A DNA stretch of 64,000 nucleotides from positions 2,666,001 to 2,730,000 of the forward strand of contig OY764545.1 of NCBI GenBank assembly GCA_963668495.1, in the 5' to 3' direction. A program made the translations under genes and the position numbers. Each line of letters begins with the position of its first letter. Position 1 is the first letter of the stretch. This document shows, piece after piece, positions 34,057 through 43,515 of the stretch. Below the pieces are notes generated by a model. The model saw only the letters and a program-made list of their open reading frames with translations, had not been told where the DNA came from and made no database searches. The DNA is from Oleispirillum sp963668495 (lineage in GTDB: Bacteria; Pseudomonadota; Alphaproteobacteria; Rhodospirillales; Rhodospirillaceae).

Positions 34057-36887
34057 GACAAAACCTCAGCTTTGATATCAATTGCGGATACTAATGGCGC
34101 ATAAGCATCATCTGTTGTGCTCAGGCGCAGTTGAAATTGCATGGCCCGACCCGTGACCTCTGCCACGTCAAGCCGCTGCCAATCCGTCCAAACTGGATTG
34201 GCAAGGGGGTTATCATCCGTTTCCCGGAACCATATTTGCGCGTCAGTTACACCAGACACCGCACCCGTCACAGACGGCCACGATGACACCAACCCGCGCT
34301 GGCTTATCAGATCGTTAACCTCTACAGAGGTGCCAAACACCTGCGCCGTCAAACGCACTGACTTTACGGCCTGCAAATCAATCCCTGCACCAAGTGTATA
34401 CGTCCCGCTTGGCCGCACCCCACCCAATCCAGATATGCGCCCCCACGTGGATACCAGCGGGGCCTCAGAAATCAGCATAGCCCCACCAAGCCGCAAAAAA
34501 CCATCAATGAACCCGGTGCCATCATGGACACCGGGAAAACCTGTATCTGCGTCTTCGCGGTAATTGGCAACTGGGGCGTAAGCCAAAACACCACCACCAC
34601 GGCTATGGACGGATACCCAATCCCCAGCCACACCGGACGCATCAACCGCTCGCACCCAATAATAACCAGCCTTATGCGGCAAGATTGTGACCGTGCTTGC
34701 CCCCGGCACAGCGGAACCAATAGACACAGCACCAAACACATCCACATCAACCGAATGGCGGAATTCAACCCGACCACCAACCATCACATCAAGATCGTCG
34801 GATTGGTCCCATTGCAATATGGCTAATGTCCCAGCACTGGCTATAGTCAGCCCGGTTAATGGCTGGGGCTTGTCCAACAGACCGGAAATCTCCCATGTAC
34901 TCACGGCACTGTATGCAGATGATGACATAGAGGTTAACGCCTTCACCCGAAAATCATAGGTTCCGGGGACGACATCATACACGGTATAAGTATTCACGGA
35001 CGTGCGTGGTAAAATCTCCCAAACATCCGTACCATGCGTGGACATTTCCACCTGATATTCTGTCACCGTCGCCGTGGCCGATGGCGTCCACGTCAACACG
35101 GCCTTTGCCTTAATCCCTGTTCCTGCACGGGTTTGATATTTCTCCTCCGTCACCACAGGCGCACCGGGCATTGCCACATTCCACGGACGCGGAAGGTTTG
35201 TGTTCGGCGCGGGGTCTACGATTTGTTCTTCGGATGTAGACCAATCCCACACGCTCGCATCAGTTTCCTGCACAATCAAATCCACGCCAAGCGTGCCATT
35301 ATCACGCAGGGCAAGAGTCCAATTGACGACCTCAAACAGCTTCCTGTCCCAGCCAAAACGCGGCAAAGTCAGCGGGATAACCGCTCCGGCACGATACCGC
35401 ATAGCCGACAAATTACATTGCAAAGTTACAGCAATCTGCTGCCGACACTTCAACAGCGCAATCTTCATCAACCGTTGCCCAGCCGGGGTACTGGTCGTGT
35501 ACTTATATTCGAAATCCGTATACACCCGATCCCCGGAATCCTCATCCCGGTATGCGTCAGACTCCAACACGGGCAGGTCAGTTGCCTGCCAATCATTAAC
35601 CGGGCTGATATACGTACCCCGCACAGCATTAAACAAGTCAGCCCGACTGCGCCGAGTTTGCACCCGCACCGGACCAACCAACATATCCTCAGTAATTGCT
35701 ACTGTGTCAGGCGTACGGAAATACCCGGCAAGGATAAGCCACTGCCCACCAGACCACACCGCAGCCCCAGCACCAGCCGAGACAATATCTTCCAAAACCG
35801 ATTTCGGCGTTTCACTGGTTTTGATTGTGCCGTTTACGGTGTACCTCTTTTCCATATCGCCATCAGCAATGGCAACGTCTTCGTCACATACGTTTGCGGA
35901 TGCAATTAACTCATCCTCATTAATCTCATCCCACGGCGCGCCAATCCCCAAATCGTCAGTCACATAATCAGCAACACACAACGCCCAGTTATTGGTATAG
36001 CCACGCTCACCAGTGCGCGGGTCATAGATATCTTTCTTACCTCTCACAATTGCAGAAATATTAGGGATACCTGCCGAGAAAACGTCACGGTTCCATGTCA
36101 GCTCCACATATATTTTTGCACAGCCCTTTTGTTGATGGTCCGCCGTCCACAAGTCCGGCACAGCCGCACGCATGGCCGATAACAATTCCGCATCCCCTGA
36201 TTCTGTCCCGTCGCCTGTCCAGACCTTTGCATAATTTTTATAATCACCCTGCACCAAGTAGGGGGCACCGATCACGGATAAGTCAGACACCAACGACCAC
36301 AAATCAGGCGCAGTTGATGGTGGTTGATTGACCACAACAATATCTTCAAATTTCTCTGACTCATCGTTGCCAACAGGGCGGGACTCAACCGGATAACTAA
36401 CTGACGTACGTGTGTAATACTCACCATCGTGATACACGTAACTTCCGGCTGCATATTGCTTCGCCGCCCAATCTTCCGCACGCCGCAGTTCCAGTTCGTC
36501 TTGTCCGAAATACACTTTAATAAAGCTATCAACAGGATGACCGGACACAGTTATCATCAAATACAGCTTACGATTATCCTCAGATACATGCAGGAAGGTA
36601 ATAGGCCCGGACTTTTTGACTTCCCCATAAATCAGCCCCCGGTCAGTGATCGCCTGCCGCACCATCTGCGTCCGATCTTGCGCCAACGACGACAGGTCAT
36701 AAGACCCCAAATCCGGCTTAGACGGACCAAACAATGCGTTACCTACATAAGACACCGCAAATGCGGCCGCCGCCGCAACAACAACATAGACTGCGGCATA
36801 GACAATTTGCGCAGCAATAAGGCTTGTACCGATCACCCCGGCATTAATGGCGGCACCAACAACCGCACCAGCAATTGCAGGTGGCAT
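34053..36887 (-). CDS. phage tail tip attachment protein J-like
   Basis: About 944 residues from an ATG at 36887 with GGAGGG upstream, overlapping the previous stop (TAATG). A hydrophobic Ala-rich N-terminus (about 5-65) is followed by a J-type tip domain (about 70-500; TRQAITDRGLIYGEV-like start, SGGQWLILAGYF) and two or more fibronectin III domains (about 555-760). J-type proteins close the tail tip and determine host specificity. The C-terminal 150 residues are a beta-rich domain. Confidence 0.85.
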   Translation of the reverse strand: MPPAIAGAVVGAAINAGVIGTSLIAAQIVYAAVYVVVAAAAAFAVSYVGNALFGPSKPDLGSYDLSSLAQDRTQMVRQAITDRGLIYGEVKKSGPITFLHVSEDNRKLYLMITVSGHPVDSFIKVYFGQDELELRRAEDWAAKQYAAGSYVYHDGEYYTRTSVSYPVESRPVGNDESEKFEDIVVVNQPPSTAPDLWSLVSDLSVIGAPYLVQGDYKNYAKVWTGDGTESGDAELLSAMRAAVPDLWTADHQQKGCAKIYVELTWNRDVFSAGIPNISAIVRGKKDIYDPRTGERGYTNNWALCVADYVTDDLGIGAPWDEINEDELIASANVCDEDVAIADGDMEKRYTVNGTIKTSETPKSVLEDIVSAGAGAAVWSGGQWLILAGYFRTPDTVAITEDMLVGPVRVQTRRSRADLFNAVRGTYISPVNDWQATDLPVLESDAYRDEDSGDRVYTDFEYKYTTSTPAGQRLMKIALLKCRQQIAVTLQCNLSAMRYRAGAVIPLTLPRFGWDRKLFEVVNWTLALRDNGTLGVDLIVQETDASVWDWSTSEEQIVDPAPNTNLPRPWNVAMPGAPVVTEEKYQTRAGTGIKAKAVLTWTPSATATVTEYQVEMSTHGTDVWEILPRTSVNTYTVYDVVPGTYDFRVKALTSMSSSAYSAVSTWEISGLLDKPQPLTGLTIASAGTLAILQWDQSDDLDVMVGGRVEFRHSVDVDVFGAVSIGSAVPGASTVTILPHKAGYYWVRAVDASGVAGDWVSVHSRGGGVLAYAPVANYREDADTGFPGVHDGTGFIDGFLRLGGAMLISEAPLVSTWGRISGLGGVRPSGTYTLGAGIDLQAVKSVRLTAQVFGTSVEVNDLISQRGLVSSWPSVTGAVSGVTDAQIWFRETDDNPLANPVWTDWQRLDVAEVTGRAMQFQLRLSTTDDAYAPLVSAIDIKAEVLS

Positions 36888-37303
36888 TATCCAACCCTCC
36901 ATGCCCGTTTGATTTCAGCGCGAGCGTGCGCACCCAAACCAACGCCGGACGCATCCGGCGCATACCAATCCCGACCAAGGCAAACCGCTACCGTTTGCCC
37001 ACCACTGCCATCAAAAACACCAAGATCACCACGCCGGGCAGCGGCAGGCAGAATTTCTGGGAACCTGTATCGCATCACCACGGACTGCACATCCGCCCCG
37101 AACATGTGCAACATCTTTCGTCGCGCACCAAGTTCCGTGCTGTAACGACCACGGAATGCAGCCGCCAAATCCTCACCCGTCAACGCCTGCACTACGTCTG
37201 CCGCAAACAGGACACAATCAAATGTCCCCCAGCAAAATGGCATACTCATTCGCGCCTGCACCAACTCAGCGAGGCGTTTTTCCCATCCTTCATTGCGTTT
37301 CAT
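36887..37303 (-). CDS. DUF6950 tail-assembly protein, NlpC/P60-like
   Basis: About 138 residues from the ATG at 37303 (MKRNEGWEKRL). The core PFCWGTFDCVLFAADVVQAL (about residues 21-40) has a Cys in the position of NlpC/P60-related phage tail proteins, and GDLGVFDG, GAHARAEIKRAWRV follow. In siphophages such genes stand between the L/I-like tail genes and J and may open the cell wall. The Cys-His pair is partly recognisable. Confidence 0.7.
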   Translation of the reverse strand: MKRNEGWEKRLAELVQARMSMPFCWGTFDCVLFAADVVQALTGEDLAAAFRGRYSTELGARRKMLHMFGADVQSVVMRYRFPEILPAAARRGDLGVFDGSGGQTVAVCLGRDWYAPDASGVGLGAHARAEIKRAWRVG

Positions 37304-37340
37304 GTTACAGTTGCGTCCCTGCAAAAATTTGGAGGCACCG

Positions 37341-37625
37341 ATGCGCCACATTTACATACTAACTTGCGCAGCACTTTTGACAGCATGTGCCGGACAAACA
37401 GACGAGTTCCGCCTAGCCCGCCTCTCAGATGGAGGCACGGAAATTGCGTTACCTTATTCGGATGGTGTAGCAACCCTTGAAGCATCCGGTTTCCCAGTGG
37501 ATGCATTGGTTGCAAAAAGGGCAAATGACCTATGCCCCGACGGTTACTCTCTGGATTACAAGGGTATGCGCCAACGACCGGAATACGCCGACCCTGAAAA
37601 ACTATGGGTTGTCACCTGCAAGTGA
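37341..37625 (+). CDS. prophage-encoded small lipoprotein (moron)
   Basis: A 94-residue protein transcribed opposite to every neighbouring tail gene. The ATG at 37341 has GGAGG five bases upstream, favouring it over a start at 37293. It begins with a lipoprotein signal peptide with lipobox LLTAC (Cys at 16). The mature part has two Cys residues (CPDGY, VVTCK) that could form a disulfide. Its own promoter must lie in the 37-base gap before it, over the start of the divergent tail gene. Such genes are often expressed from the lysogen; surface exclusion of other phages is one possible role. Confidence 0.75.
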   Translation: MRHIYILTCAALLTACAGQTDEFRLARLSDGGTEIALPYSDGVATLEASGFPVDALVAKRANDLCPDGYSLDYKGMRQRPEYADPEKLWVVTCK

Positions 37626-38198
37626 TTACAGACCAGTGCCCCAAGACACTTCCGCTTCTTGCAACCCTGCAACGTAATCAAACCCCTTATCGTCTGGGTA
37701 GACCGCCTTTTGATCTTCCGGTGTATAGCGGCGCACCCGTGCCCGCTCTAAATCAATCAGGCGGTTCTCGATTGACAAACTTATGGTGATGGTGTCACCA
37801 CCATCATCAATCGTAGGGACATCAGTTAGCCCGGAAAAAATCTGCACTGGCTCACCAACCAACACACCGGAATCACCATCCAAAACCGCGAACCATAACT
37901 TACCGGGCAGGCCTTGCCTGATCTCACTAAGCGCAATCGACAAATCATCTGGGTTCACCCCAGACAGAGAGAAAACCGTGCCCTGCGCAGAAACCTGAGA
38001 GTCATGTTTTTCTTCAATGGCTCCGACGCTGACCAGATCACCACCGCCCGTATACACATCACCGTTCCACGTCAAATCACCAAGTCCTGTCCACATCCGC
38101 ACAGTACCCCCGGCCGTACCAACAGACCCCAGCAAAATCGGGCATAGGCGGTCAGATGCAATCGCGTCTGACACCACGGCTTGCATGTTCCGATCCAT
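37626..38198 (-). CDS. phage tail protein, minor
   Basis: A 190-residue protein with a beta-rich pattern (VRMWTGLGDLTWNGDVYTGGGDL, about 34-56; IFSGLTDVPTID; ISLSIENRLIDLERARVRRYTPEDQ) typical of the DUF2163-like minor tail proteins of alphaproteobacterial phages and GTAs. It overlaps the next gene by one base. The moron lies just after its stop. Confidence 0.72.
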   Translation of the reverse strand: MDRNMQAVVSDAIASDRLCPILLGSVGTAGGTVRMWTGLGDLTWNGDVYTGGGDLVSVGAIEEKHDSQVSAQGTVFSLSGVNPDDLSIALSEIRQGLPGKLWFAVLDGDSGVLVGEPVQIFSGLTDVPTIDDGGDTITISLSIENRLIDLERARVRRYTPEDQKAVYPDDKGFDYVAGLQEAEVSWGTGL

Positions 38199-38800
38199 TA
38201 CACAACCTCACTCGCGTTGAACGTCAGGGCATACAAATTGTTTTCATCTGACGGCCATTCCGGCCATGCATCCAACCGCCAGACACCAACCGTATTTTCC
38301 AAAATCAACGGCATTGCATCTGCCGGGGACTCACGAAGTCGCGGCCATAACGGCAACACCGCTCCACCATTGGCGTCACTATCCACATCGGCCATAACTT
38401 TGTGCAACCTATTGCCAAGCTGCACCCAGTCACCAGCCAACAACACACCAGATACACCAGCACTCCACCCAGATGTTTGCAACGCATTACCGGACTGCCC
38501 CGCACCAGCAACCACGGGGGAACCTGAAGCCAACCCACGCGGTACTGCCCCATCAACATCACCCATAACAAAGGTTCCGGCCCGACCATTTAAGCGCATG
38601 AACAATGCAAACCACGGTTCAGCTTGACCGCGCACCATCGGCGGCAAGGTAATTTCCACTGCCCAACGCTGCCCCCGGCCCTCTTGCACCTGCTGTTTGT
38701 ACGTAAATGGACTTTCCGAAACCGCCACCACAGATGCAGGCTTAATCGTCATGGTTTGGGGGGCAGGTGTGCGCGGTATCGACAACATAAATTCCGTCAT
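38198..38800 (-). CDS. phage minor tail protein
   Basis: A 200-residue protein. Segments RWAVEITLPPMVRGQAEPWFALFMRLNGRAGTF are typical of a distal tail or minor tail protein that sits between the tape measure and the tip. There is no signal peptide and no enzymatic motif. It overlaps the tape measure gene by four bases. Confidence 0.65.
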   Translation of the reverse strand: MTEFMLSIPRTPAPQTMTIKPASVVAVSESPFTYKQQVQEGRGQRWAVEITLPPMVRGQAEPWFALFMRLNGRAGTFVMGDVDGAVPRGLASGSPVVAGAGQSGNALQTSGWSAGVSGVLLAGDWVQLGNRLHKVMADVDSDANGGAVLPLWPRLRESPADAMPLILENTVGVWRLDAWPEWPSDENNLYALTFNASEVV

Positions 38801-40977
38801 AGCCGTGCGCTTCCTCCGCGTTTTTGCATGGTTTTCACCGCCTGAACCGAACGGCTTACCGACGCATCAATGATTTGCTTGATCTCCCCACGGGACAGCG
38901 TGGACCCACGCGCATCAACTTGGAACACTGGGGCATAGGTAAAAGTTTCCCCACCGCCCTGCATGGTAACTGGGATGGTCCGACCATCCGGCAAAGGTAC
39001 ATAAGCCTCTGGCTTCTTACCCTCTCCATACACCGCAAGCTGCGGTGTGTTGGCGATACCACCCGCTGAGTAGGTACGCAGAGGCAACGGCCCCTGCGAA
39101 GTCATCACGCCACCATCAGCAAAAAAGGCCCCTGCGATAGACCCAAACAAACCAGACATCGCATTTTGCATTGGCTGGATAACCGCCGCCTGCAATGCCA
39201 TCCGCAGCAAATCCTGCCCCAACCCTTCCAACACATCACCGAGTTCGCCACCACTCACAATGGCATCCTCAAATGCTCCACCGATTGCCCCGGCCATGTC
39301 GTCAGCAAGTTGTTTCACACGTTGTTGACGCTGTTCCAACCGCGCATGCTCATCTGTAAGAGACCTGATTGCATCCTTTTGTGCCAAGGTGATTTCATAA
39401 CCATTTTTAGCAGCTTCCGCTTCTGCTTCCTTGGCTGCAACTTGTCCGGCGCTCAGAATTACACCAGACTGCAAAAGCTCATTTTGTTCTTTTAACGCCG
39501 CAATCTGGCTATCAACAGCGATACGCGCCCCTTCTTGCTCTATTGCACGTTTATCAAACTCAGCCAAGGCATCCTCTGCCGCTGTTGCGGCTTCGGCGGC
39601 ATCATACAAAGCCAAGGCAAGGGTGCGGATTTTCTCTGCTCCAGCATCCCCTTCCTTCAGCCCCGCACGGTCTAACGCATCAGCAACAGCAACTTCACGC
39701 GCCGAACGACCAAGATTGTCGTATTCGTGCTGCAAATCTTTCAGCACCTTAACTGTCTTCTTCGCAAGCTCAACTTGTTCCGGCTTGGTTACATCAACCG
39801 TTGCCACCTCTACCTTAGCGGTGAGCTTTTCTTGCACCTCTAAGACTTTTTCCAGCGCGGCTTTATATTCGATTAACCGCGCCAGTTCTTCACTGTCATG
39901 CGTTCGATCACGGCGGTTTGCTGATACGGTAATTCCACGCCCTTCAAGCTCCGCAATTTGCTTCTGTGTGCGAGCCAATTGCAACGCGGCATCCCGTTGT
40001 TCAAGCCCTTCAATTTGATCTTCAACACCAGAGCGCCGACGATAACGGGTATCAAACGGATTCGTCGGCAGGGTTGCCAACTCAGCCTTCAACGCCGCGA
40101 CTTGCGCACGCGATTTTTTTAAATCATCTTCCCAATCAAATGGCTTCGCATCTGCAAAATCGCCAAGCGCATCACCAAGACTATTAAGGGATGCAACCAT
40201 TGCATCCACAATGCCTGTACTCTGCCCCAGCTTGACAATCGCTCGTTGGAAATTGTCGCTGAAATTGCTGGCTGCACCGCCAAGCATCTTCATTTGCTCT
40301 GCCATTGCACCGCCGAAATTCTCACGGCCTAGGTTCTGCAAATAACTTTCAATGTCACGGGCATTCTTTGCAACCTCAGTAGCCACACCACGGAAAGTAA
40401 ACGTGACCTTATCGCCTTCGGATGAGGCCTTAATACCAAATTCTTTCAGGCGTTCGAACTCACCAACCACGGCATCGGCTGCAGCCTCAATAAAGTCATT
40501 TAACTCCTTGCCCGGCATCGCCGCCGCAATATCGCCATAAGCCCGCATCGCTTCATTACTAGGGTCAAGGCCTAAGTTTTTCAGCTTGATAAACGCCGTA
40601 ATCACCTGTTGCAGATCATAAGGGGTTTGACTGGCAAACTCCTGCAGCCGGGAGAATGCAATACTGGCTTCGTCGGCTGATCCAGTTGCAACTTTCAAAC
40701 CAGCTTCCAAAGACTGGAAATCCCGGTTTATGGTAAAAATACCCGTTGCGAGTTCCTTCAAGCCGAAACCTAGGCCAATTGCAGCAATACCTGCCTTCAA
40801 CTGCCCTGCCGTTTTGTTAACCAAACCAAAATTCTTATCAATACCGTTCAGGCTCTTTTGCATGCGCTTTGTGGACTGGTCCAAAATCCGTTCCGCGCTT
40901 TTCATACTTGCCCGGAATTCGGCTTCGTTGCCTTCGATCCTGATTAGGATATCGTCATCGTTGGTTTTCTTAGCCAT
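38797..40977 (-). CDS. tail length tape measure protein
   Basis: A 726-residue protein. An N-terminal tape-measure domain (about 60-240: FQSLEAGLKVATGSADEA, FASQTPYDLQQV, LKNLGLDPSNEAMRAYGDIAA) is followed by long helices with coiled-coil character (about 280-560). The C-terminal 80 residues (FADGGVMTSQGPLPLR, EAYVPLPDGRTIPV) are common in lambda-like tape measures. The protein sets tail length and passes into the host during DNA entry. At about 0.15 nm per residue the tail would be near 110 nm. Confidence 0.93.
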   Translation of the reverse strand: MAKKTNDDDILIRIEGNEAEFRASMKSAERILDQSTKRMQKSLNGIDKNFGLVNKTAGQLKAGIAAIGLGFGLKELATGIFTINRDFQSLEAGLKVATGSADEASIAFSRLQEFASQTPYDLQQVITAFIKLKNLGLDPSNEAMRAYGDIAAAMPGKELNDFIEAAADAVVGEFERLKEFGIKASSEGDKVTFTFRGVATEVAKNARDIESYLQNLGRENFGGAMAEQMKMLGGAASNFSDNFQRAIVKLGQSTGIVDAMVASLNSLGDALGDFADAKPFDWEDDLKKSRAQVAALKAELATLPTNPFDTRYRRRSGVEDQIEGLEQRDAALQLARTQKQIAELEGRGITVSANRRDRTHDSEELARLIEYKAALEKVLEVQEKLTAKVEVATVDVTKPEQVELAKKTVKVLKDLQHEYDNLGRSAREVAVADALDRAGLKEGDAGAEKIRTLALALYDAAEAATAAEDALAEFDKRAIEQEGARIAVDSQIAALKEQNELLQSGVILSAGQVAAKEAEAEAAKNGYEITLAQKDAIRSLTDEHARLEQRQQRVKQLADDMAGAIGGAFEDAIVSGGELGDVLEGLGQDLLRMALQAAVIQPMQNAMSGLFGSIAGAFFADGGVMTSQGPLPLRTYSAGGIANTPQLAVYGEGKKPEAYVPLPDGRTIPVTMQGGGETFTYAPVFQVDARGSTLSRGEIKQIIDASVSRSVQAVKTMQKRGGSARL

Positions 40978-41533
40978 TTATTCGGCCCTCAGCCTCACGG
41001 ATGGAGTCGCGGAACTCCGCAAAGTCGCTTTGCTCTGCTTGCGTTGATCCGTGCTTAATCCCAAACCCTACCAATGCAGCCATATACTCATGTGGCGTTG
41101 CTGCCCAAAACTGTTCAGGCGTCCAGCCCAGAACCCCTGTAGCAATCTCTAACGCCTTGCGGATGGGATAATCGCTATCTGGGGCTACACCATCCGACTT
41201 ATCGTCAGACTGTGTTGACGGCTTGCTTCCCCCAGTCAGAGCATTGTGGCAAAACTTAAACACCACCTTTTGCGCATCCAACAGGCCAAAGTCGGCAAAT
41301 TTATCCACAGGAAACGCCACACCAGCCGCGCCGGCACCAGCCACGCAGACTGCCAATACATCACTGATTGGTAATTTCCACTCAGCAGACAGCGCGGCAA
41401 TTTCAACAAGGCTTTTGCATGTAGATTCTTCAATCTCCACCAGCCCTTGAAAAGTTGGGCGCAATACTGATAGCTCCCCACCAACCATCAGGGAGACTTC
41501 ACCACGGTGCGGATTGGCGTGACGTTTAAGCAT
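40970..41533 (-). CDS. tail assembly chaperone, GTA gp10-like fused to a second chaperone domain
   Basis: About 187 residues from the ATG at 41533. Residues 1-105 match the GTA_gp10-type tail chaperone (NPHRGEVSLMVGGE, LRPTFQGLVEIEE). Residues about 135-187 (ALEIATGVLGWTPEQFWAATPHEYMAAL) match the short chaperone called rcc01693-like. In GTAs these are two genes, and in many siphophages the two parts are joined by a frameshift; here a single frame covers both. It overlaps the tape measure start, as expected for chaperones that bind that protein. Confidence 0.7.
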   Translation of the reverse strand: MLKRHANPHRGEVSLMVGGELSVLRPTFQGLVEIEESTCKSLVEIAALSAEWKLPISDVLAVCVAGAGAAGVAFPVDKFADFGLLDAQKVVFKFCHNALTGGSKPSTQSDDKSDGVAPDSDYPIRKALEIATGVLGWTPEQFWAATPHEYMAALVGFGIKHGSTQAEQSDFAEFRDSIREAEGRING

Positions 41534-41534
41534 G

Positions 41535-42224
41535 TTACGCACCGACCACGTATACGGGACGGGCAGAGTTTGAGAAAGCGAAGGTATACCCATTCACATC
41601 ATCAGTGCCGCCGCCGCCATTCTGGGACGAAATAGAGAACGGACCATAATAGGCATCCAGCTTGGTATTCAGCACAAGCCGCAAATTGACGGTATCGCCA
41701 TTATCCACGGCCGTATTCAAGGCCGTCCAGCCACCATGCTTGCCATCATCGGTGAAGACAATCTGACCGGAGGCATTAGCAGACATAGACACCGCACCAG
41801 CCAAAGAAGACCCCCAGTTACCGGAGTTTTTGTCCTTGGTGTCAATATTTGATGCAGACTTATCATAGGTAGTGCTGTTCTGCCCCAACAGTTCCGTGAA
41901 TTTTTCAACGCTGACAGAGACACTTTCCCCAGCCACTTCGGCGGTAATGGTCACATCCTTGCGGGTGTCTTTGTCCACCGGAGCCACAAACGTCACCGAC
42001 CCGGCAGAAGCCTGCTTAACGACAGCGACAAAAGCCGGAGTATTAGCAAAACCGGACACCGCAATCAAATCATGGGCTGCCACACCGTCTAAACCGTTCG
42101 CAGAATCGGTTAAGACGAATGTTTCGCCCGTTACTTCAAGAGCAAGTGTAATCTGTCCCGTTACGGCAGCCTTACCCCTATCACCAACAAACAACAGGCA
42201 ATGCTTTGCTGTTTCTTTTGACAT
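41535..42224 (-). CDS. major tail tube protein
   Basis: A 229-residue beta-rich protein (MSKETAKHCLLFVGD start) located between the tail terminator-like gene and the chaperone, which is the canonical position of the tail tube. ITAEVAGESVSVSVEKFTELLG and GKHGGWTALNTAVDNGDTVNLRLVLN fit tail tube proteins with an immunoglobulin-like addition. A terminator-like hairpin lies about 60 bases before its start. Confidence 0.82.
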   Translation of the reverse strand: MSKETAKHCLLFVGDRGKAAVTGQITLALEVTGETFVLTDSANGLDGVAAHDLIAVSGFANTPAFVAVVKQASAGSVTFVAPVDKDTRKDVTITAEVAGESVSVSVEKFTELLGQNSTTYDKSASNIDTKDKNSGNWGSSLAGAVSMSANASGQIVFTDDGKHGGWTALNTAVDNGDTVNLRLVLNTKLDAYYGPFSISSQNGGGGTDDVNGYTFAFSNSARPVYVVGA

Positions 42225-42285
42225 GATTATTCCTCATCCATGCACATCGCCCGCACCGGGCAGAACGCCCCGAATGGGGCAACGA

Positions 42286-42308
42286 AAAACCCCGGCATTA
42301 AGCCGGGG
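42286..42308 (-). terminator. terminator hairpin before the tail tube gene
   Basis: On the minus strand CCCCGGC-TTAAT-GCCGGGG is followed by T5. The loop contains the stop codon of the DUF3168 gene. A second hairpin GCCCC-GAAT-GGGGC lies at 42267-42280. Confidence 0.8.
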
Positions 42309-42696
42309 CTTCGGTAACTAGAATTTTGTACGTACTGACAAACTGCCCCGCTTTACCGGGGCCGCCAGAGGCCTTTGTATCTTCATGCCTGCACGAGGTC
42401 ATGGTGTACCCGTTCACGGGTAACGTCTTTCCATGCAGGGCGTCTTTGATTTTTTGGACAATCGCCAAGGCGGGCTTACGAGTGCCGCTAGACATCCAAA
42501 CATGCGTGCGCACCCAAACCGCAGAACCGCCTTCTGTCTTGGTATCGTCAGAACGTTCAAGAAAGGCCGACAGGCAAACATAAGGCGCTTTCTTACGTTC
42601 ACCAGCCAACCATTCATCACGCACATCACAGCCCAGATTTGCGGCGATTAACGCCTCATAGACCGCCGTTTGCACTTCATCCATTGCTATCAACAT
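42298..42696 (-). CDS. tail completion protein, DUF3168
   Basis: A 132-residue protein of the DUF3168 family (VQTAVYEALIAANLG, then PYVCLSAFLERSDDTKTEGGSAVWVRTHVW, and FVSTYKILVTEA). Family members form the tail terminator ring of HK97-like siphophages. The ATG at 42696 has GAGG five bases upstream; an ATG at 42684 is possible. It overlaps gp10. Confidence 0.82.
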   Translation of the reverse strand: MLIAMDEVQTAVYEALIAANLGCDVRDEWLAGERKKAPYVCLSAFLERSDDTKTEGGSAVWVRTHVWMSSGTRKPALAIVQKIKDALHGKTLPVNGYTMTSCRHEDTKASGGPGKAGQFVSTYKILVTEAPA

Positions 42697-43159
42697 ATTG
42701 CCTCAAAACCTTTCGCACCGCGTCATGCATACGGTCTTTGACTTGTGGCCTTGCGGCCTCCAATGCTGGTTTCAAAAATGGGTCAGGGGGCGTGCCGGGG
42801 TGAACAATACGGCGTCCATAAATGGTTTCACCGTCACTCAGACCTTGCCGCTTATCCACTTCGATTTCATGGGGGGCCGTACCGTATTCCTTCCACCGGG
42901 CTTTGGTTTTCGCAAACGCCCGATCCTTACGCGGGCCAGCCAGCCCCGGCCCCACATCCTGGTATTTTCCTTTGGGGCCGCGCCGGACACCAATGGACGC
43001 AGCTAAACCCCCATCATCAACAGGCACGCGGATCAACATCTCATACCGCAACACCTCTGCGGCTTCCGCTTGTGCCTCAACCAATTCATCACGCATAGCA
43101 TCTGGCATCCGGCGCAACAGTTTGCGCAGACGCGGGTTCACACGAACCTCTGAGGCCAT
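42677..43159 (-). CDS. HK97 gp10-like head-tail connector protein
   Basis: About 160 residues from the ATG at 43159, preceded by AAGGGAA. It has the HK97 gp10 shape (VLRYEMLIRVPVDDGGLAASIG, then WKEYGTAPHEIEVD and HPGTPPDPFLKPALE). In HK97-like phages it takes part in the head-tail neck. It overlaps the next gene. Confidence 0.82.
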   Translation of the reverse strand: MASEVRVNPRLRKLLRRMPDAMRDELVEAQAEAAEVLRYEMLIRVPVDDGGLAASIGVRRGPKGKYQDVGPGLAGPRKDRAFAKTKARWKEYGTAPHEIEVDKRQGLSDGETIYGRRIVHPGTPPDPFLKPALEAARPQVKDRMHDAVRKVLRQYVDSNG

Positions 43160-43172
43160 GGCATACTTCCCT

Positions 43173-43511
43173 TTATTCAACGCCGTTCGGGCTATAGGTC
43201 ACGGTCAACGTTCGGTACAGATCGCCGGACGGCGGCTCCGGCGCGGCTTGGATTGTACAAACCTTGCCCTTCCATTGCAGGCGGTCATGCGTGCCGATAT
43301 CCACGCCAACCCGCACCGTGACTTCGTAAACCTCGACAGAGGCCACTTGTCCGGCCTCCACCTTCTCATCTGCGGACTTTGGCAACACCCGCGCCCAAAC
43401 CTCGGCAATTTCGGACCAGTCTTCTACTTCACCGCCTGCCCCATCTGGCACAACGGTTTTCCGCAGAATTTTTGGACGCTCCCGCATCCGCCCCGGCGAA
43501 CAAAAAGCCAT
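43173..43511 (-). CDS. head closure protein, SPP1 gp16/HK97 gp9-type
   Basis: A 112-residue beta-barrel protein matching the phage head-tail joining family (MRERPKILRKTVVPDGAGGEVEDWSE, then VWARVLP, THDRLQWKGKVCTI, YRTLTVTY). It would seal the portal after packaging and provide the tail attachment ring. It follows the connector gene by four bases. Confidence 0.8.
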   Translation of the reverse strand: MAFCSPGRMRERPKILRKTVVPDGAGGEVEDWSEIAEVWARVLPKSADEKVEAGQVASVEVYEVTVRVGVDIGTHDRLQWKGKVCTIQAAPEPPSGDLYRTLTVTYSPNGVE

Positions 43512-43515
43512 ATCC

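Noticed and set aside
35034..35967. Plus-strand ORFs of 255-291 codons
   Set aside because: They are antisense to the tail tip protein gene, lack ribosome binding sites and have unlikely composition.
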